Part shown: piece by piece, positions 35,757 to 46,182 of the stretch
Numbering within the stretch: position 1 is the stretch's first letter
How the letters are laid out: the number at the start of each line of letters is the position of its first letter
Assembly: GCA_951799405.1 (NCBI GenBank)
Contig: OX637343.1
Span: 6,076,001-6,140,000 of the forward strand
From: Agapetus fuscipes
Taxonomy: Eukaryota; Arthropoda; Insecta; Trichoptera; Glossosomatidae
Direction: 5' to 3'
Length of the DNA stretch: 64,000 nt
The notes under the pieces: model-generated
What the model saw: the letters and a program-made list of their open reading frames with translations, nothing else
What the model was told of the DNA's origin: nothing
The model's database searches: none
Program-made: the position numbers and the translations under genes

Positions 35757-35998
35757 CCTTGACTAATAGGTTGGTATGAGGCTGACCACCTATACTGAAA
35801 AAATGGATCACGCTGCCAATGCCACCCCTGTTTCAGGGAAGGTTGGCCAAAGTTGCAGGGCTTATGTTCATTCGAGGTTTAGATTTTAATTTGTAAGTAC
35901 ACATTCAGCATTTGTAAGTGCAAACGTACATGTGTCTGTTTGTGGGCATGCATGATATGAGTTTTGAATGTTATGAGCTTTGTAACTTAGATTATAGA
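35756..35998 (+). repeat. Repeat C
   Basis: CCTTGACTAATAGGTTGG to GTAACTTAGATTATAG. Confidence 0.82.
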
Positions 35999-36008
35999 TA
36001 TTTTCAAA

Positions 36009-36207
36009 AACACTCTTCAAGACCCAGTTGCTTTAAGGCTGGATGGACCTTTGGTGACCGGTCTTTGGTAAAGTTATATGAATTTTTCACCCAGCGAAGA
36101 GCATATTTGAAAATATAAATGGTATTTTTTTGGTGCTTCACCGGGATTCAAACCCACAACCTTCCATTAACGAGTCCGAAGTGTTGCCACTGGACTATGG
36201 ACCGGTC
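36009..36207 (-). mobile_element. SINE-B, tail-truncated
   Basis: CAAGACCCAGTTGC to GGACCGGTC, leading straight into the 69-bp tandem units. Confidence 0.82.
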
Positions 36208-36413
36208 AAAAAAAAATGGTTTCACTCGCCACATGCGACCTTTCTTTACGAGTCAGAAGTGTTAACCGGACCGGTCAAAAAAAATAGGTTCCACTCGCCA
36301 CATGCGACCTTCCTTTACGAGTCAGAAGTGTTAACCGGACCGGTCAAAAAAAATAGGTTCCACTCACCACATGCGACCTCTTCGGGGATAACGCAGGCCA
36401 GGAGTTACACTAT
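36208..36413 (+). repeat. 69-bp tandem units made of SINE-B head and SINE-A tail
   Basis: Two full units and a partial third start at 36208, 36277 and 36346. Each has an A-run, GGTTYCACTCRCCACATGCG and a SINE-B head ending GGACCGGTC. The last unit continues as a SINE-A tail (CTTCGGGGATAACGC). Confidence 0.85.
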
Positions 36414-36486
36414 ATCTGTAGCTTTGCGTTGATAGCTCAGTTGGTACGTGCTTACACTCGGGGAACAGATTGTCGTTTTGTCTTAC

Positions 36487-36649
36487 CTGGTTCGTCATGT
36501 CTCTTTCTCCTGTGGTGCAGGGGTACCTCGTGTCCGGCCGCGGCCACCACGGGCTGCAGGCCCAGGATGCCGCTGATGGAGTAGCTTCCTGATGAGGGAG
36601 CCACCGGGGGAGCGTCCGTGCCCGTCACCACGCCGGAGTGCGTGATCAC
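36487..36649 (-). CDS. sv: Pax2/5/8 exon: octapeptide and basic cluster
   Basis: Fifty-four codons plus one base. The exon contains SYSISGILGL, the Pax octapeptide (consensus YSIxGILG), which in this family recruits Groucho/TLE co-repressors. It ends with a basic stretch HHRRKRHDEP, at the place where Pax2/5/8 proteins carry a KRKRDE-type nuclear localisation signal. The N-terminal part (VITHSGVVTGTDAPPVAP) is linker. The acceptor is ctctccag and the donor gtaaga. The start is phase 0 and the end phase 1; the terminal G joins AA of the next exon to give Glu. The donor lies only about 60 bp from a chimeric SINE with 69-bp tandem units. The octapeptide is the strongest single mark of the Pax2/5/8 (or Pax3/7) class, and the surrounding exons decide for Pax2/5/8. 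Confidence 0.96.
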
Positions 36650-36811
36650 CTGGAGAGACGAAGGAAACATGAGTGAATACCTACGAGAAATATGGAAAAA
36701 ACGAATAATATAATTAAAGAAGATCGGACCCGATATTCAATCCCAACCTTAATGCGCCTGGGGTGGAAGTCTCGACGACCGTCGATAGATCTTACCGTTA
36801 GAACTTCTAAC

Positions 36812-37046
36812 CTGGAGTCGCTGGGAACATTGTCCACGGCTGGAAGTCTCATCACCACGGTAATTCTTACCTATCGAATATCGGTAATATTGTATGAAGA
36901 CTTATGTATCTGTTCACTTGCGGTCATCTTGGATTGACAGGTCTTCATACAAATATTACCGATATTTGGTAGGTAAGAATTACCGTGGTGAAGAGACTTC
37001 CAGCGCTGGGAGCGAATCTCTTGGAGAGCAGTCTGTCTCTGATCTC
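36812..37046 (-). pseudogene. Decayed duplicate of the 3' end of the paired-domain exon, split by a MITE
   Basis: Inside the 452 bp intron between two Pax exons, two blocks resemble the end of the paired-domain exon at 55399-55596. Block one (37006-37046, minus) shares 24 consecutive bases with the EIRDRLLS codons, then a diverged stretch ending GCTCCCAG. Block two (36812-36835) continues with GGACAATGTTCC and then GCGACTCCAG, followed by the same gttagaa donor context, but nine bases of the SIN codons are missing. A palindromic MITE (about 36836-37005) separates the blocks at what would be adjacent bases. The reading frame and the SIN residues are lost, so it looks non-functional. Blocks order and orientation match the true exon. 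Confidence 0.8.
36836..37005. mobile_element. S4 palindromic MITE inside the duplicated Pax exon fragment
   Basis: GGCTGGAAGTCTCATCACC and GAGACTTCCAGC ends. Removing it rejoins two adjacent parts of the exon copy. Confidence 0.82.
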
Positions 37047-37101
37047 AATAAAGAATCCATTTTTTGATGAGCATTGAAACATTGAAAGTTCTTGAACTCA
37101 C

Positions 37102-37204
37102 CGATACCACAGATCCTTGGGTTGGAATGTGCTGCTCTTGCTGATCCTGCTGCGACTGCTGGTGGACGTGCTTCGCCTTTTCTGCCGCCTTATTCCTGAC
37201 GATC
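37102..37204 (-). CDS. sv: Pax2/5/8 exon: end of paired domain and Gln-rich linker
   Basis: The first base completes the Arg of SINR begun in the previous exon, giving SINRIVRNKAAEKAKH; this is the paired-domain exit as seen in insect Pax2/5/8. Thirty-four full codons follow, with a Gln/His-rich stretch (HQQSQQDQQEQH) that probably forms a flexible linker. The acceptor is tcgtcag and the donor is gtgagt after TCG, leaving phase 0. The preceding intron is 18.2 kb and holds the intact LINE; the following intron is only 452 bp. The IVRNKAAEKAKH segment differs from the IIRTKVQQ seen in vertebrate Pax2/5/8 and supports an arthropod origin. Confidence 0.95.
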
Positions 37205-38463
37205 CTGACGACAACAAACAGAGACTTCAATTCAACGATGAAATCACGAAGACGCAGCAATTTCTTCATCAATCAGAGGTGACATTGGCAAAGTGAACCA
37301 TTATTTAAAATTGAATCATCTTTAAAAAGAAATGGTAGACAAGCCTAACAAGTACTGTGGGGACGATAACACCGAAGCGCTCCAGATAATAAACCGATTC
37401 GTGAAAAAAAAATTTTTTTAAAAGAGTATTTTTGACAAGCAAACGTCACTATTTCTATGCGGCACTGGTCCTCAGCAACCAATAAAAAATATTTGTGCCG
37501 TGCGACATTACAATTTCGCTGTCTATGTACTTTGTTTCGAGTCCATTTTGGTGTCGTACTCAAATCAACCATTCAATTTATGACGTCATAGAGCCGAGGG
37601 GATTCGAAATGTCACAACTGCCTTTTCGGATTAGCTTTTTTAAAAAGAACTAATCTAACGAAAAATGAGTTGTCAGCGTTTGGTATACGTCGCATATTAG
37701 TTTGGTTTAATGGCATTTTAGTGGAGAGCCCAAGTAACCACTTTAGTCGTCCTAAGTTGTGAAAATTGTCTTTAGGTCTTATAAGGCTCATAAAAAGGTT
37801 AATGCTTTGCTATTTGGTCATATAAATGGCTTGAGGATAACTTATACGTCCAAAAACCAACTGGTTATTATTTCAACGTAGAAGTTGCTGACAAGAGGTT
37901 AAATTAACGTTATTGTGACTTAAGTTTCAAGAGCTTATAGTCCGATGATCTTAAGGTTGCCTAATATTCCTGATTACGTTCTAGAGAGGTTGGCATTTGC
38001 TAAAGTGAGAGCTAAAGGTTATCTTTTTAATATTGTTAGAACCATAAAGTAAAAGAATGTTGAAATTGCTTTAGGTTGTATAAGACTTGTCTAGGCAAAC
38101 AAATTAGGACTGCGTGGTAAGAACCTAAACCAATAGGTTGTCTTCAGGAGCTACAAGTATAATATTATAATGCTTTAAAAGGCATTCTCAACAGCTGTTG
38201 TTGTCTACGGAATTTCAAAGCAATACGTTGCCTAGTAAGATGAACCGACACAGGGTGATATCAAAGAAATTCAATGGAAATTTTAAACGTAAAGTCCGTA
38301 ATTTTTTTTTACGAATTATCAATACACCGGTAAGTTTTTATTATTTTTTATGGTAGGTAGTTCGGTGAATGGTAAAGACTACAAAGCATCTTAAATATTA
38401 CAATTATTATTCATTTATTGTATTATTATTAATTATATATTTCTATTATTATTAATTATTTAT

Positions 38464-38712
38464 TTTCCTTGACTGATAGGTTGGTATGCGGCTGACCACC
38501 CATACTGTAAAAAATGGTTCACTTTGCCAATTTCACCCCTGTTTCAGGGAAGGTCAGCAAGAGTTGCAGAGATTATGTTCATTTGAGTTTTTTTTTATTG
38601 TAGGTCCACATGCGGCATGTGTAAGCGCGAAATTATGCGTGTCTGCTTGTGGGAATACATTTAATATGAATCTCAAATGATACATATCTTTGCAGCTAAG
38701 ATTAAGATTTAG
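38464..38712 (+). repeat. Repeat C
   Basis: TTCCTTGACTGATAGGTTGG to TTTGCAGCTAAGATTAAG. Confidence 0.82.
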
Positions 38713-38771
38713 ATTTTTAGATATATTATATATGTATATGATTTATTTTTTTGTTTTTTGGAAACATCGTT

Positions 38772-38870
38772 AAAATAAAGAAATAAATCATATTCCATGT
38801 CGTGAATTTTTTTATCTAAACATATATGTAAATATTTAGATAATTTTTTTCACGACGTGGAATATGATTT
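38772..38870. repeat. Inverted repeat insertion flanked by a 20-bp direct repeat
   Basis: Arms with ATCATATTCCATGTCGTG and its complement around an AT spacer. TGTTTTTTGGAAACATCGTT lies on both sides (38752-38771, 38871-38890). Confidence 0.72.
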
Positions 38871-38972
38871 TGTTTTTTGGAAACATCGTTTGATTTTTAT
38901 TATTTAATAGGTGAATTTTCGGCCTCGCAAGGGAAGCCATCTTCGGACCTTTAGAGTTATAACGTTATAATA

Positions 38973-39250
38973 AAACTAAGTGTAAATATTATGTGCTGAA
39001 TCTTTTCGGGGGTAGTCGGCTACTTCCGGTAGCGGTCGGGGGTCTGCAATCTCCGCCATAGATTTCTTGCAGGACCGTCCGGCGTTGTCGGTCCACTCCG
39101 TCTGGAGCCGCTCCGGAGTGGTTCGGGCGTTCTCGGTAGCCTGGTATGTAGTGAAAGCTGTATCGCCGGTGGTGCCGAAGACCCCTGACCGCTACCGGAA
39201 GTAGCCGACTACCCCCGAAAAGATTCAGCATATAATATTTACACTTGGTT
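38973..39250. repeat. Long GC-rich inverted repeat
   Basis: Inner arms 38994-39047 and 39178-39231 match with one mismatch over about 52 bp; weaker pairing extends outward. The spacer of about 130 bp is GC-rich. No credible ORF. Confidence 0.8.
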
Positions 39251-39284
39251 TTGTTATACTAAGTCTTATATATATTATATATAT

Positions 39285-39573
39285 GGGGCTGTCCATATAT
39301 AACGTCATTCGCATTAAGGGGGGGGGGGGGAGTCTGGTCTGCAGATGATGGCAAATGATGTACGAGTACCAAAAGTGACGTTGTTCTTGTAAATACCAAT
39401 TTCTACAAAATATACAAAATATTATGTAAGTTATATAATATTATTAATTATTAAGCTCATCCATTATTACAGCAAGAGGGGGGGGGGTCATTAGATAATG
39501 ACTATAGGATGATTGTAAGGGGGGGGGGGTCGAAAATCGGCCAAAATCGATGACGTAATTTATGGACGGCCCC
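39285..39573. mobile_element. MITE with GGGGCYGTCCAT termini
   Basis: Terminal inverted repeats GGGGCTGTCCAT...ACGTCAT and GATGACGTAATTTATGGAC plus GGCCCC. Several G runs of 9-12 inside. Inserted in TA-rich sequence. Confidence 0.72.
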
Positions 39574-39579
39574 TTTATA

Positions 39580-40740
39580 TATTATATATATTATACTTGG
39601 TCTTAGCTAAATAGTTACAGTAATGAAAAAAATCAAGCATCTTAATTATAAAGCTTGAACAAAATATATAACTGAAGAATTGCCATCACAAAAAAATATT
39701 TAAAAAAACTCGTTTTTTTTACATTTTTGGCTTTTTTCGTGTGTGCTGTATTTTGGAATTTTGTTTTTGCTTTTAATTACAGAACTATAGGTACATTGTT
39801 TAGGTTCCGTACTTAACATTTTTTTTATAATGTCAATAGTTTTTGAGTAAATACGGAAAATAAAGAAAAAGTAATAATAACAACAGTAAACACAAACACT
39901 ATTTTAAAGGAAATTTTATACAATACAATAATGTATATTTTTTAAAACTTTAAAATAAAATACCTGCGAGTTAAAAAGACAAACTTGACGTAAAACGTAA
40001 TCCAAAGTGTTTTTTTAACATTTGACTTTCAAGGGATTGAAAAAATGAACTTACTTTCAGAGGACCCTGTAGCTGTTTTTTTAGCACTCTTTCGATGAAC
40101 AACACGTCCTGTCAGCAACAAAACTTAAGGTAACTAATGTTTCTTCGCAGTTATTGTCGCGACTGACAAATCTTTAAGAGCTCCTCGCAATAAGCTTAAA
40201 GCTGCGAAAATAGCCTTGTGGTTGTTAGTAGCTCCGCGAGATAACCTTAAGCTCTTTTTTTGGCAAAAAAGGTATATTTTAAAGCTTACTGGTAATTTCT
40301 TTACGGCAGCCATATTTTTTCAATGAAAAAAAACTAACTATCTTAATCAACAGAAATATTTTTATTTAATTATGCAAAATTAAATATGGTATCCTATGCG
40401 ATTTAAAATACATGCCTTTTTGTATGAATATAAGTTTAATTTATAATGCAACTTACCACCAAACACTTAATTGAAAAAAATTATTAAAATTAAAATATTA
40501 AATTTTTTAAGTTACGAAAGGCCCGTCTCGTATACAGAACTATTATCCTAAAGTATCACGATAAAGTGCCATTCGCAGTATGTTTTACATTTCCCCTGCT
40601 TTCTTAAAGCCATTTATTATTTTGTTTGAAAACAACTCATACTTATCTATCCATTTTGAAACTTGGTAAGTCGGAATATGGCGCGCACGCGCCATTATAA
40701 TATGTATTTCAATTCACGGCTGTGTAAAAAATCTTCCACA
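39580..40740. other. No gene recognised (Pax intron)
   Basis: AT-rich, inside the possible CCCAAGTAACC element. Confidence 0.5.
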
Positions 40741-40742
40741 GA

Positions 40743-40833
40743 AACATCTCGTTCTCGCTCACCCGAGCGAGAGCGAGATGTTTCTCGGGTCCTCTCGCTC
40801 TCGCTCACCCGAGCGAGAGCGAGAGAACCCGAG
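40743..40833. repeat. Two tandem GAGA-rich hairpins
   Basis: Hairpin 1: 40743-40760 pairs with 40765-40782. Hairpin 2: 40784-40806 pairs with 40811-40833. Both have ACCC loops and one mismatch or wobble each. Core CTCTCGCTCTCGCTC/GAGCGAGAGCGAGAG. Confidence 0.9.
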
Positions 40834-41370
40834 TTGTAAGTTGTATACGAGTTACATCCAAGACTTATTTAGAACGTAAACGCTGTCTTGCTAGGTTATA
40901 TTGAGGTAAAATTAAGGTTGCCGAAGTTATATTTGGGTTCTGCCGTAGCTCGTAGAGCGGTTCTGTATTTGAGCTATAGGTTTTGGTGTAGCTCTTCGCA
41001 AGGTTCTAAAACTGGGGCCCTTTTAGCACTCACGAGGTTAGTATAAGGTAAATATAACGTTATTGAGACTTCTAAGACTTACGTGCCGATTTCCATACAA
41101 AGGTTGTGGGACCATTTTGTAACCTTTTTAAAACCTAAATGGTTACTTGGGAGGGGGGGTCCCATCGTGGTTTTACCCAGTCCCATGGAGGTTGTAATTC
41201 AATGGAGTTACTATAAAATGAGTTTAGTTCCAATCGGCATGATGCACGGTCTTTGACACTTTGACATTATTGTTAGTGCTGTCTCGCTCACGACATATGA
41301 ATTTTTTGTCTTTATCTATGTACCTAAGCAAGGTGTCTCTACTCCGTCTTCAATCTATAATGATCTATTT

Positions 41371-41580
41371 GATGCGAACACATCAAATTTTACAGACAGG
41401 AGCTTTTCGGTGGCCGGGCCGGTTGCCTGGAAAAATTCGCCCGTCGGTGTTCGCGCGAACCAGCCCACCACCACCTTCAGAAAGGGACTGAAGACACTGC
41501 TTTTTTCCAGAAGCCATGGCGCCCTTAAGATGGTCCTGGACCATTAAATGGCACCACAGGAAAGAAATCATCCATCATCA
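41371..41580 (+). mobile_element. LINE 3'-end fragment, sister of the 10.4 kb copy
   Basis: An open frame reads TDRSFSVAGPVAWKNSPVGV, TTTFRKGLKTLLFSRSHG and ALKMVLDH followed by a stop. It is nearly collinear with the 10363-10578 fragment in opposite orientation, and ends in a CATCATCAT tail. Confidence 0.82.
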
Positions 41581-41589
41581 TCATATGTA

Positions 41590-42430
41590 GGTACATATTA
41601 CCATAGAAACCCATAGAATCACCAAGGTAACGTTATTTGTTACAAGTGTTGTTGAAAGTATGAAAATATTTGATAAATTCCGAATACAAAAATGTTCCGA
41701 CCTCATTGTGTACGCCGTACGGAATGATTTCCACGAGTATCTATTAGGTACCGCGAGCATAGAAGTTACATACTTGAATAAGCAAGTACTTAGGTACATA
41801 CTTGAACATCACTAGTTTTTGAAATGGCCGTCACATTCGCGAGCAAAGTATTTCGACAAATAAAAAATCTTTTTTAAGAACGTTATCATACAGCATAGTT
41901 TTTTAAGCGAAATATTATTCCAAATGAAAAAAAAAAAAAACAAAAAAGACTTTTGTTAGCACGTTTAGAAAATATCCAATTTGGCATTTACATGGATTTT
42001 TTTCATTTAGGTAACACACCTGTTGACAGTTGGAAGGTTACCGATAGACTGAATTTGGATTTCTGTATGATGAGTGCGTTAGCGTATTCCTAATTCTCAA
42101 AGGATTGCTTCTTAGCCCATCTAGTTCTGATCGTTGGGTTTACTAGCACTTTAATAGAGGGGGTAGGGGGGGGGGTCCCATCGCGGTTTTACCGTGTTCC
42201 CGAAACAGCAGGCGCCCAAATGCGGCACGCACGCGCCGCGCCGAGAGCAAAGCTATGTACAATTATCGATGGTTATAATTTATAGAGATGCAGGAGAAAG
42301 GAAGGGGAAGCGTTGTGAATCGCTTGAAATTTGAATATTAAGCTACTTTGTATGGGAAAGTTTTTTTTGTGTCTAATTGGACTCCCCTATGCCTCCGCAC
42401 AGTCAAAAAATATGATTATGCGTCGTCACC
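41590..42430. other. No gene recognised (Pax intron)
   Basis: GGTCCCATCGYGGTTTTACC at 42176 repeats a segment at 41159 in the same orientation. Confidence 0.5.
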
Positions 42431-42433
42431 AAT

Positions 42434-42682
42434 TCCTTGACTTATAGGTTGGTATTAGGCTGACCACCCATACTGTAAAAAATGGTTCACTTTGCCAATA
42501 TCATCCCTGTTTCAGGAAAGTTGGGCAAAAGTTGCAGGCTTATGTTAATTTGAAGTTTGGATTTTAATTTGTAAGTACACATTCAGCATTTGTAAGCGCG
42601 AAGTTACACGTTTTTGTTTGTGGGCATGCATTTGATATGAGCGTTGAATGTTTAAATATATCTTTGCAGCTTAGATTATAGA
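42434..42682 (+). repeat. Repeat C
   Basis: CCTTGACTTATAGGTTGG to TTTGCAGCTTAGATTATAG. Confidence 0.82.
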
Positions 42683-42748
42683 CCCATAGTGGAACAATGT
42701 ATTCCCAATAATCAGGGTTTTTTTAAAATTCATTTTACAGTAACTGTT

Positions 42749-42842
42749 CCTGTCGATAGCTCAGTTGGTAGAGTACTTGCATTCCGTGCCGAGAGCTCAG
42801 ATTTGAATCCCACCGAGGATGTCAGAAATTATTTTCCTGGCT
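42749..42842 (+). mobile_element. SINE-A head only
   Basis: TCGATAGCTCAGTTGGTAGA, TGCATTCC, and a diverged box B; the body stops after GTCAGAAATTATTTTCC. Confidence 0.7.
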
Positions 42843-43230
42843 GGTCACGTATGGCACCCCCCGCGTTAGTAAACTGAAATAAATGTTTTTTTTTTCGAAA
42901 AACGCACAGTTTTCACTTTTAAAAATTCCCCCTCGAATGAAAAAAATATAAAGTACATTACATTTGTGTCGACCCTCTTTTTATGCCAATGCACCCCCGG
43001 TTGGGTACAGGATGTAGCAAAAATTAATGTCATTCATCATAAATAACCACTACAGGGTGTTCCGGTGCGGCTGCCCCACGACAAGACATCTAAATTTGTC
43101 ACATAGAAAGACGTAATGTATAAATCATTGTAATTTCGGATCCCCCTGTACATTACTTTTTTTTATTATCATTTTGAGAAAAAAAACATGCAAAAAAAAA
43201 ATACCAAAACTTAATTTTGTTTTAATAATA

Positions 43231-43505
43231 ATAGGATGATTTATTTGATTTGCGCGGTTTTTGTGTGAATCACACCTCAAGAGCCCTCTGCGAGCTTGCT
43301 CGTCGCTATAGAAAGCGCCAATTCTCAAGCAAGACCCAGTCGCTGTAAAGCTGGATAGACCTTTGGAGACCGGTCTTTGGTTAAAGTATATGAATTTTTC
43401 AACCCAGCGAAGAGCATACTTGAAAATAAAATTGGTATATATTGTGTACTCTGACGGGATTCGAACCCACAACCTTCTATTTACGAGAACGAAGCGTTAA
43501 CACTA
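43231..43505 (-). mobile_element. SINE-B, near full length
   Basis: AGGATGATTTATTTG tail through GGGATTCGAACCCAC to GTTAACACTA. Confidence 0.85.
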
Positions 43506-43639
43506 TAATATTGAAAAGTAACGTTAGTTAGTCACTTCGTCTCATACGACGTCGATATTTACAGTCAAGAGTTGTTCCTTTTTCATAAAAAAAACTAATC
43601 TTTTATTTATTTGAAATACACACATGTTTCTGGATTATA

Positions 43640-43732
43640 GGTTGGTATGAGGCTGTATATACGAGGCTGACCATCCATACTGTAATAAATGGTTCACTTT
43701 ACCCCTGTTTCAGGGAAGGCCAGCAAGAGAAT
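43640..43732 (+). repeat. Repeat C 5' fragment with small duplication
   Basis: TATAGGTTGGTATGAGGCTG, a second GAGGCTGACC start, and CCCCTGTTTCAGGGAAGG. Confidence 0.6.
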
Positions 43733-43756
43733 GAATATTTTTGGAACTTAAGGCCT

Positions 43757-43983
43757 GTTGCACCAACCTCCATTCGGTATTTGATTGATACATCAAATTT
43801 GATTGCTTAATTCTGATAAGGACCTCGGTAAAATATATCTCGAAAGTGGGTAATGATTTGATGCAATTTAAACAGTAAAGATAATGTACATCAGCTGATT
43901 TACGTATTTGCAACCAAATTTTTGATTTGATGGGAGAAATCAAATTTAATTTTGTTTTTTGTCTGATTGGAGTTTGGTGCAAC
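43757..43983. mobile_element. 227-bp MITE with GTTGCACCAA termini
   Basis: GTTGCACCAACCTCCATTC at left and GATTGGAGTTTGGTGCAAC at right. Internal AT-rich with ATCAAATTTGAT motifs. No ORF. Confidence 0.75.
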
Positions 43984-44277
43984 ATTATACATTATAGGCA
44001 TACAAGTAGAATGTTCCAAGTGCCTATAATTGGGATTGAATAAGTGGGTAGGTAGCCAAATCAGATTATGAAAGTGTGAAAGAGGGTGGCTGGGTAAATA
44101 TAGGGTAGATAAAACAAGCTAATAACCAGCTAATCACATAATTCCATCCGATATGGCACTGTCACAAGTGCAGTTTACGCAAAAACAATGTGTCAAAAGA
44201 TTAGATAAACAATTAATTAAGACGAAATACATGTTTTTTTCTGTAATATAAAAAAAAGTGGGATTCAAGTGAATATA

Positions 44278-44595
44278 ACGCAAAACGCAGCTAAGCTACA
44301 CATGTAGTGTGACTTCTTGCCGCGCTATCCCCGAAGAGATCGCATATGGCAAGTTGAACGTATTTTTTTACAGGTAAGGGCCAAGGTACGCCAACCACTT
44401 TAATTCAAGTGGAGGTTTCCCAGCTCCCGAGAGGACTCATTCTTGTGAAGGCTGAGTAAACCTTGGTGGTATTTTATTTTGGGGTTTGAATTAAACACTG
44501 AAACGGGAAATCATTTCTGACACCCTCGGGGGGATTCGAACCCGAGCTCACTGCATGGAATGCAAGCACTCTACCAGCTGAACTATCGACCGGGC
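44278..44595 (-). mobile_element. SINE-A copy
   Basis: Tail AAAACGCAGCTAAGC to head GAACTATCGACCGGG, complete but diverged. Confidence 0.88.
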
Positions 44596-45138
44596 AACCT
44601 GTGTTTTACCGGGTCAAAAACAGATACATTTAATGAATAATTCATCTATAATCTAAGTTGCAAAGACATGTTGACATTCTAGGCTCATATTTAACTGAGC
44701 CATTGCTGCAAAAACACTGAGAGACCGTTTAAGGAACCCAGAAATCAGAAGCACATGCGATGCTGAAGACATTGTCAGATAGAGCAGGGAGAGGAGATGG
44801 TTCGTCTCCTTAGTCATTGTTTCTGTTTTCTCCAAAAGAGGTAATTTGACATAAGTAATGTTTATATGTGTTAAGGCGTCCCTGAGATCCTCTCCCCTCA
44901 ATCTTACCCTGTACGATAAGATGAAGAAGACGGTATTTCTCATTTCGCAAAATGTGACCGATGTGTGCATCAGCTATCTCTGCTTGGTTGGCAAAAGTTG
45001 CTTTGTGGTGCGTCGGAGGATTTATTTATTGGTAACCCTATCACGCCAAGATATCCGAAGCATTTTTCGGTAGACACACATCTCGGACGCATTAATCAAA
45101 GAGGACGAAGAAGGACTCGTTTATTCCAGGGACTTGGC

Positions 45139-45369
45139 TCTAAGTTGCAAGGATATATTAAACATTCAAAGCTCATATCAAATGCATCCCTACAAACAAA
45201 CACGTGTAAGCGTGTTACAAATGCTGAATGTGTACTTACAAATTATAATCTAAACCTCAAATGACCTGCAACTTTTGCCGACCGTCCCTGGAACAGGGGT
45301 GATATTGGCAAAGTAAACCATTTTTACAGTATGAGTGGTCAGCCTCATACCAACCTATAAGTCAAGGAG
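45139..45369 (-). repeat. Repeat C
   Basis: CTAAGTTGCAAGGATAT to CCTATAAGTCAAGG. Confidence 0.8.
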
Positions 45370-45712
45370 TAGAATGTGACAATAAATACACTTGGGGTTG
45401 GGGACAATTTTAACCCTAGCAAGATCACGTCATCAATAAATCGAAACATTCACTTTTGAGCTATATCGCCCGTTGCGCATTTACTCTTGGGGTAATTTAA
45501 CAAAGGGCGGTCAGTATTGCAGAGAGGGAAAGTGGGGCCCTCGGCGTAATTGTTGCTCACGAAACGGCGCTAAAAGGGTTCGCGGGGTGGACAGCCTCGT
45601 GCCACCTCTTCCGGAAGATATTCCAGCTTCCTGGTGGGGGAGGAACACAAGAATAAATGTGCAACGAATGATGCAGCGATTCCATAAACCAGAAATGTAT
45701 CTTTTGAATGGA

Positions 45713-45925
45713 CCCTTGACTTATAGGTTGGTATGAGGCTGACCACCCATACTGTAAAAAAATTGTTCACTTTGCCAAAAGTTGCATGGTTTATGTTCAT
45801 TTGAGGTTTGGATTTTAATTTGTAAGTACACATTCAGCATTTGTAAGCGTGAACTGTTTGTGGGCTTGCATTTGATATGAGCTTTGAATGTTAATATACC
45901 TTTGCAACTTAAATTACAGATTATC
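45713..45925 (+). repeat. Repeat C, internal deletion
   Basis: CCTTGACTTATAGGTTGG to TTGCAACTTAAATTACAG, missing the CACCCCTGTTTCAGG block. Confidence 0.78.
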
Positions 45926-46147
45926 ATAGATCCAACACAAATTGGGATTTTATTTCTCGCTGGAAATCGCTACACGTCTATGGGACTACATTCCTTAGCA
46001 ACCAATAACAAAATGTTTGTTTGCCTTTCCCCTTAGATCTATGACCTATCACGCAATGTCTTTATTCAAAGAGATTGCGTGACAGCTGCTGGCACTCGAC
46101 TGAGAATGAACTGTTTATCCTCAGTTGTCGTACAGAGAGGGTGTCTC

Positions 46148-46182
46148 CTGAAGACGTTGACTACGTCGTCAACGAAACATCG
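46148..46182 (+). ncRNA. Hammerhead-ribozyme-like core
   Basis: CTGAAGA, C, GTTGAC-TACGTC-GTCAAC, then GAAACATCG; the helix III/cleavage part is changed (ACATC). Confidence 0.4.

Larger units (their letters stand above)
37729..41151. mobile_element. Possible 3.4 kb DNA transposon with CCCAAGTAACC termini
   Basis: CCCAAGTAACCA at the left, complement TGGTTACTTGGG at the right. The right 50 bp closely match the right half of the 17.6 kb MITE. AG on both sides. No transposase ORF. The inside also holds repeat C, inverted repeats and another MITE, so it may be a composite. Confidence 0.5.

Noticed and set aside
37102..37204. Possibility that the gene is Pax3/7 because of the octapeptide
   Set aside because: No full homeodomain follows; IVRNKAAEKAKH, the WSSNKW region and the C-terminal GSDFS...SPYSH pattern fit Pax2/5/8.
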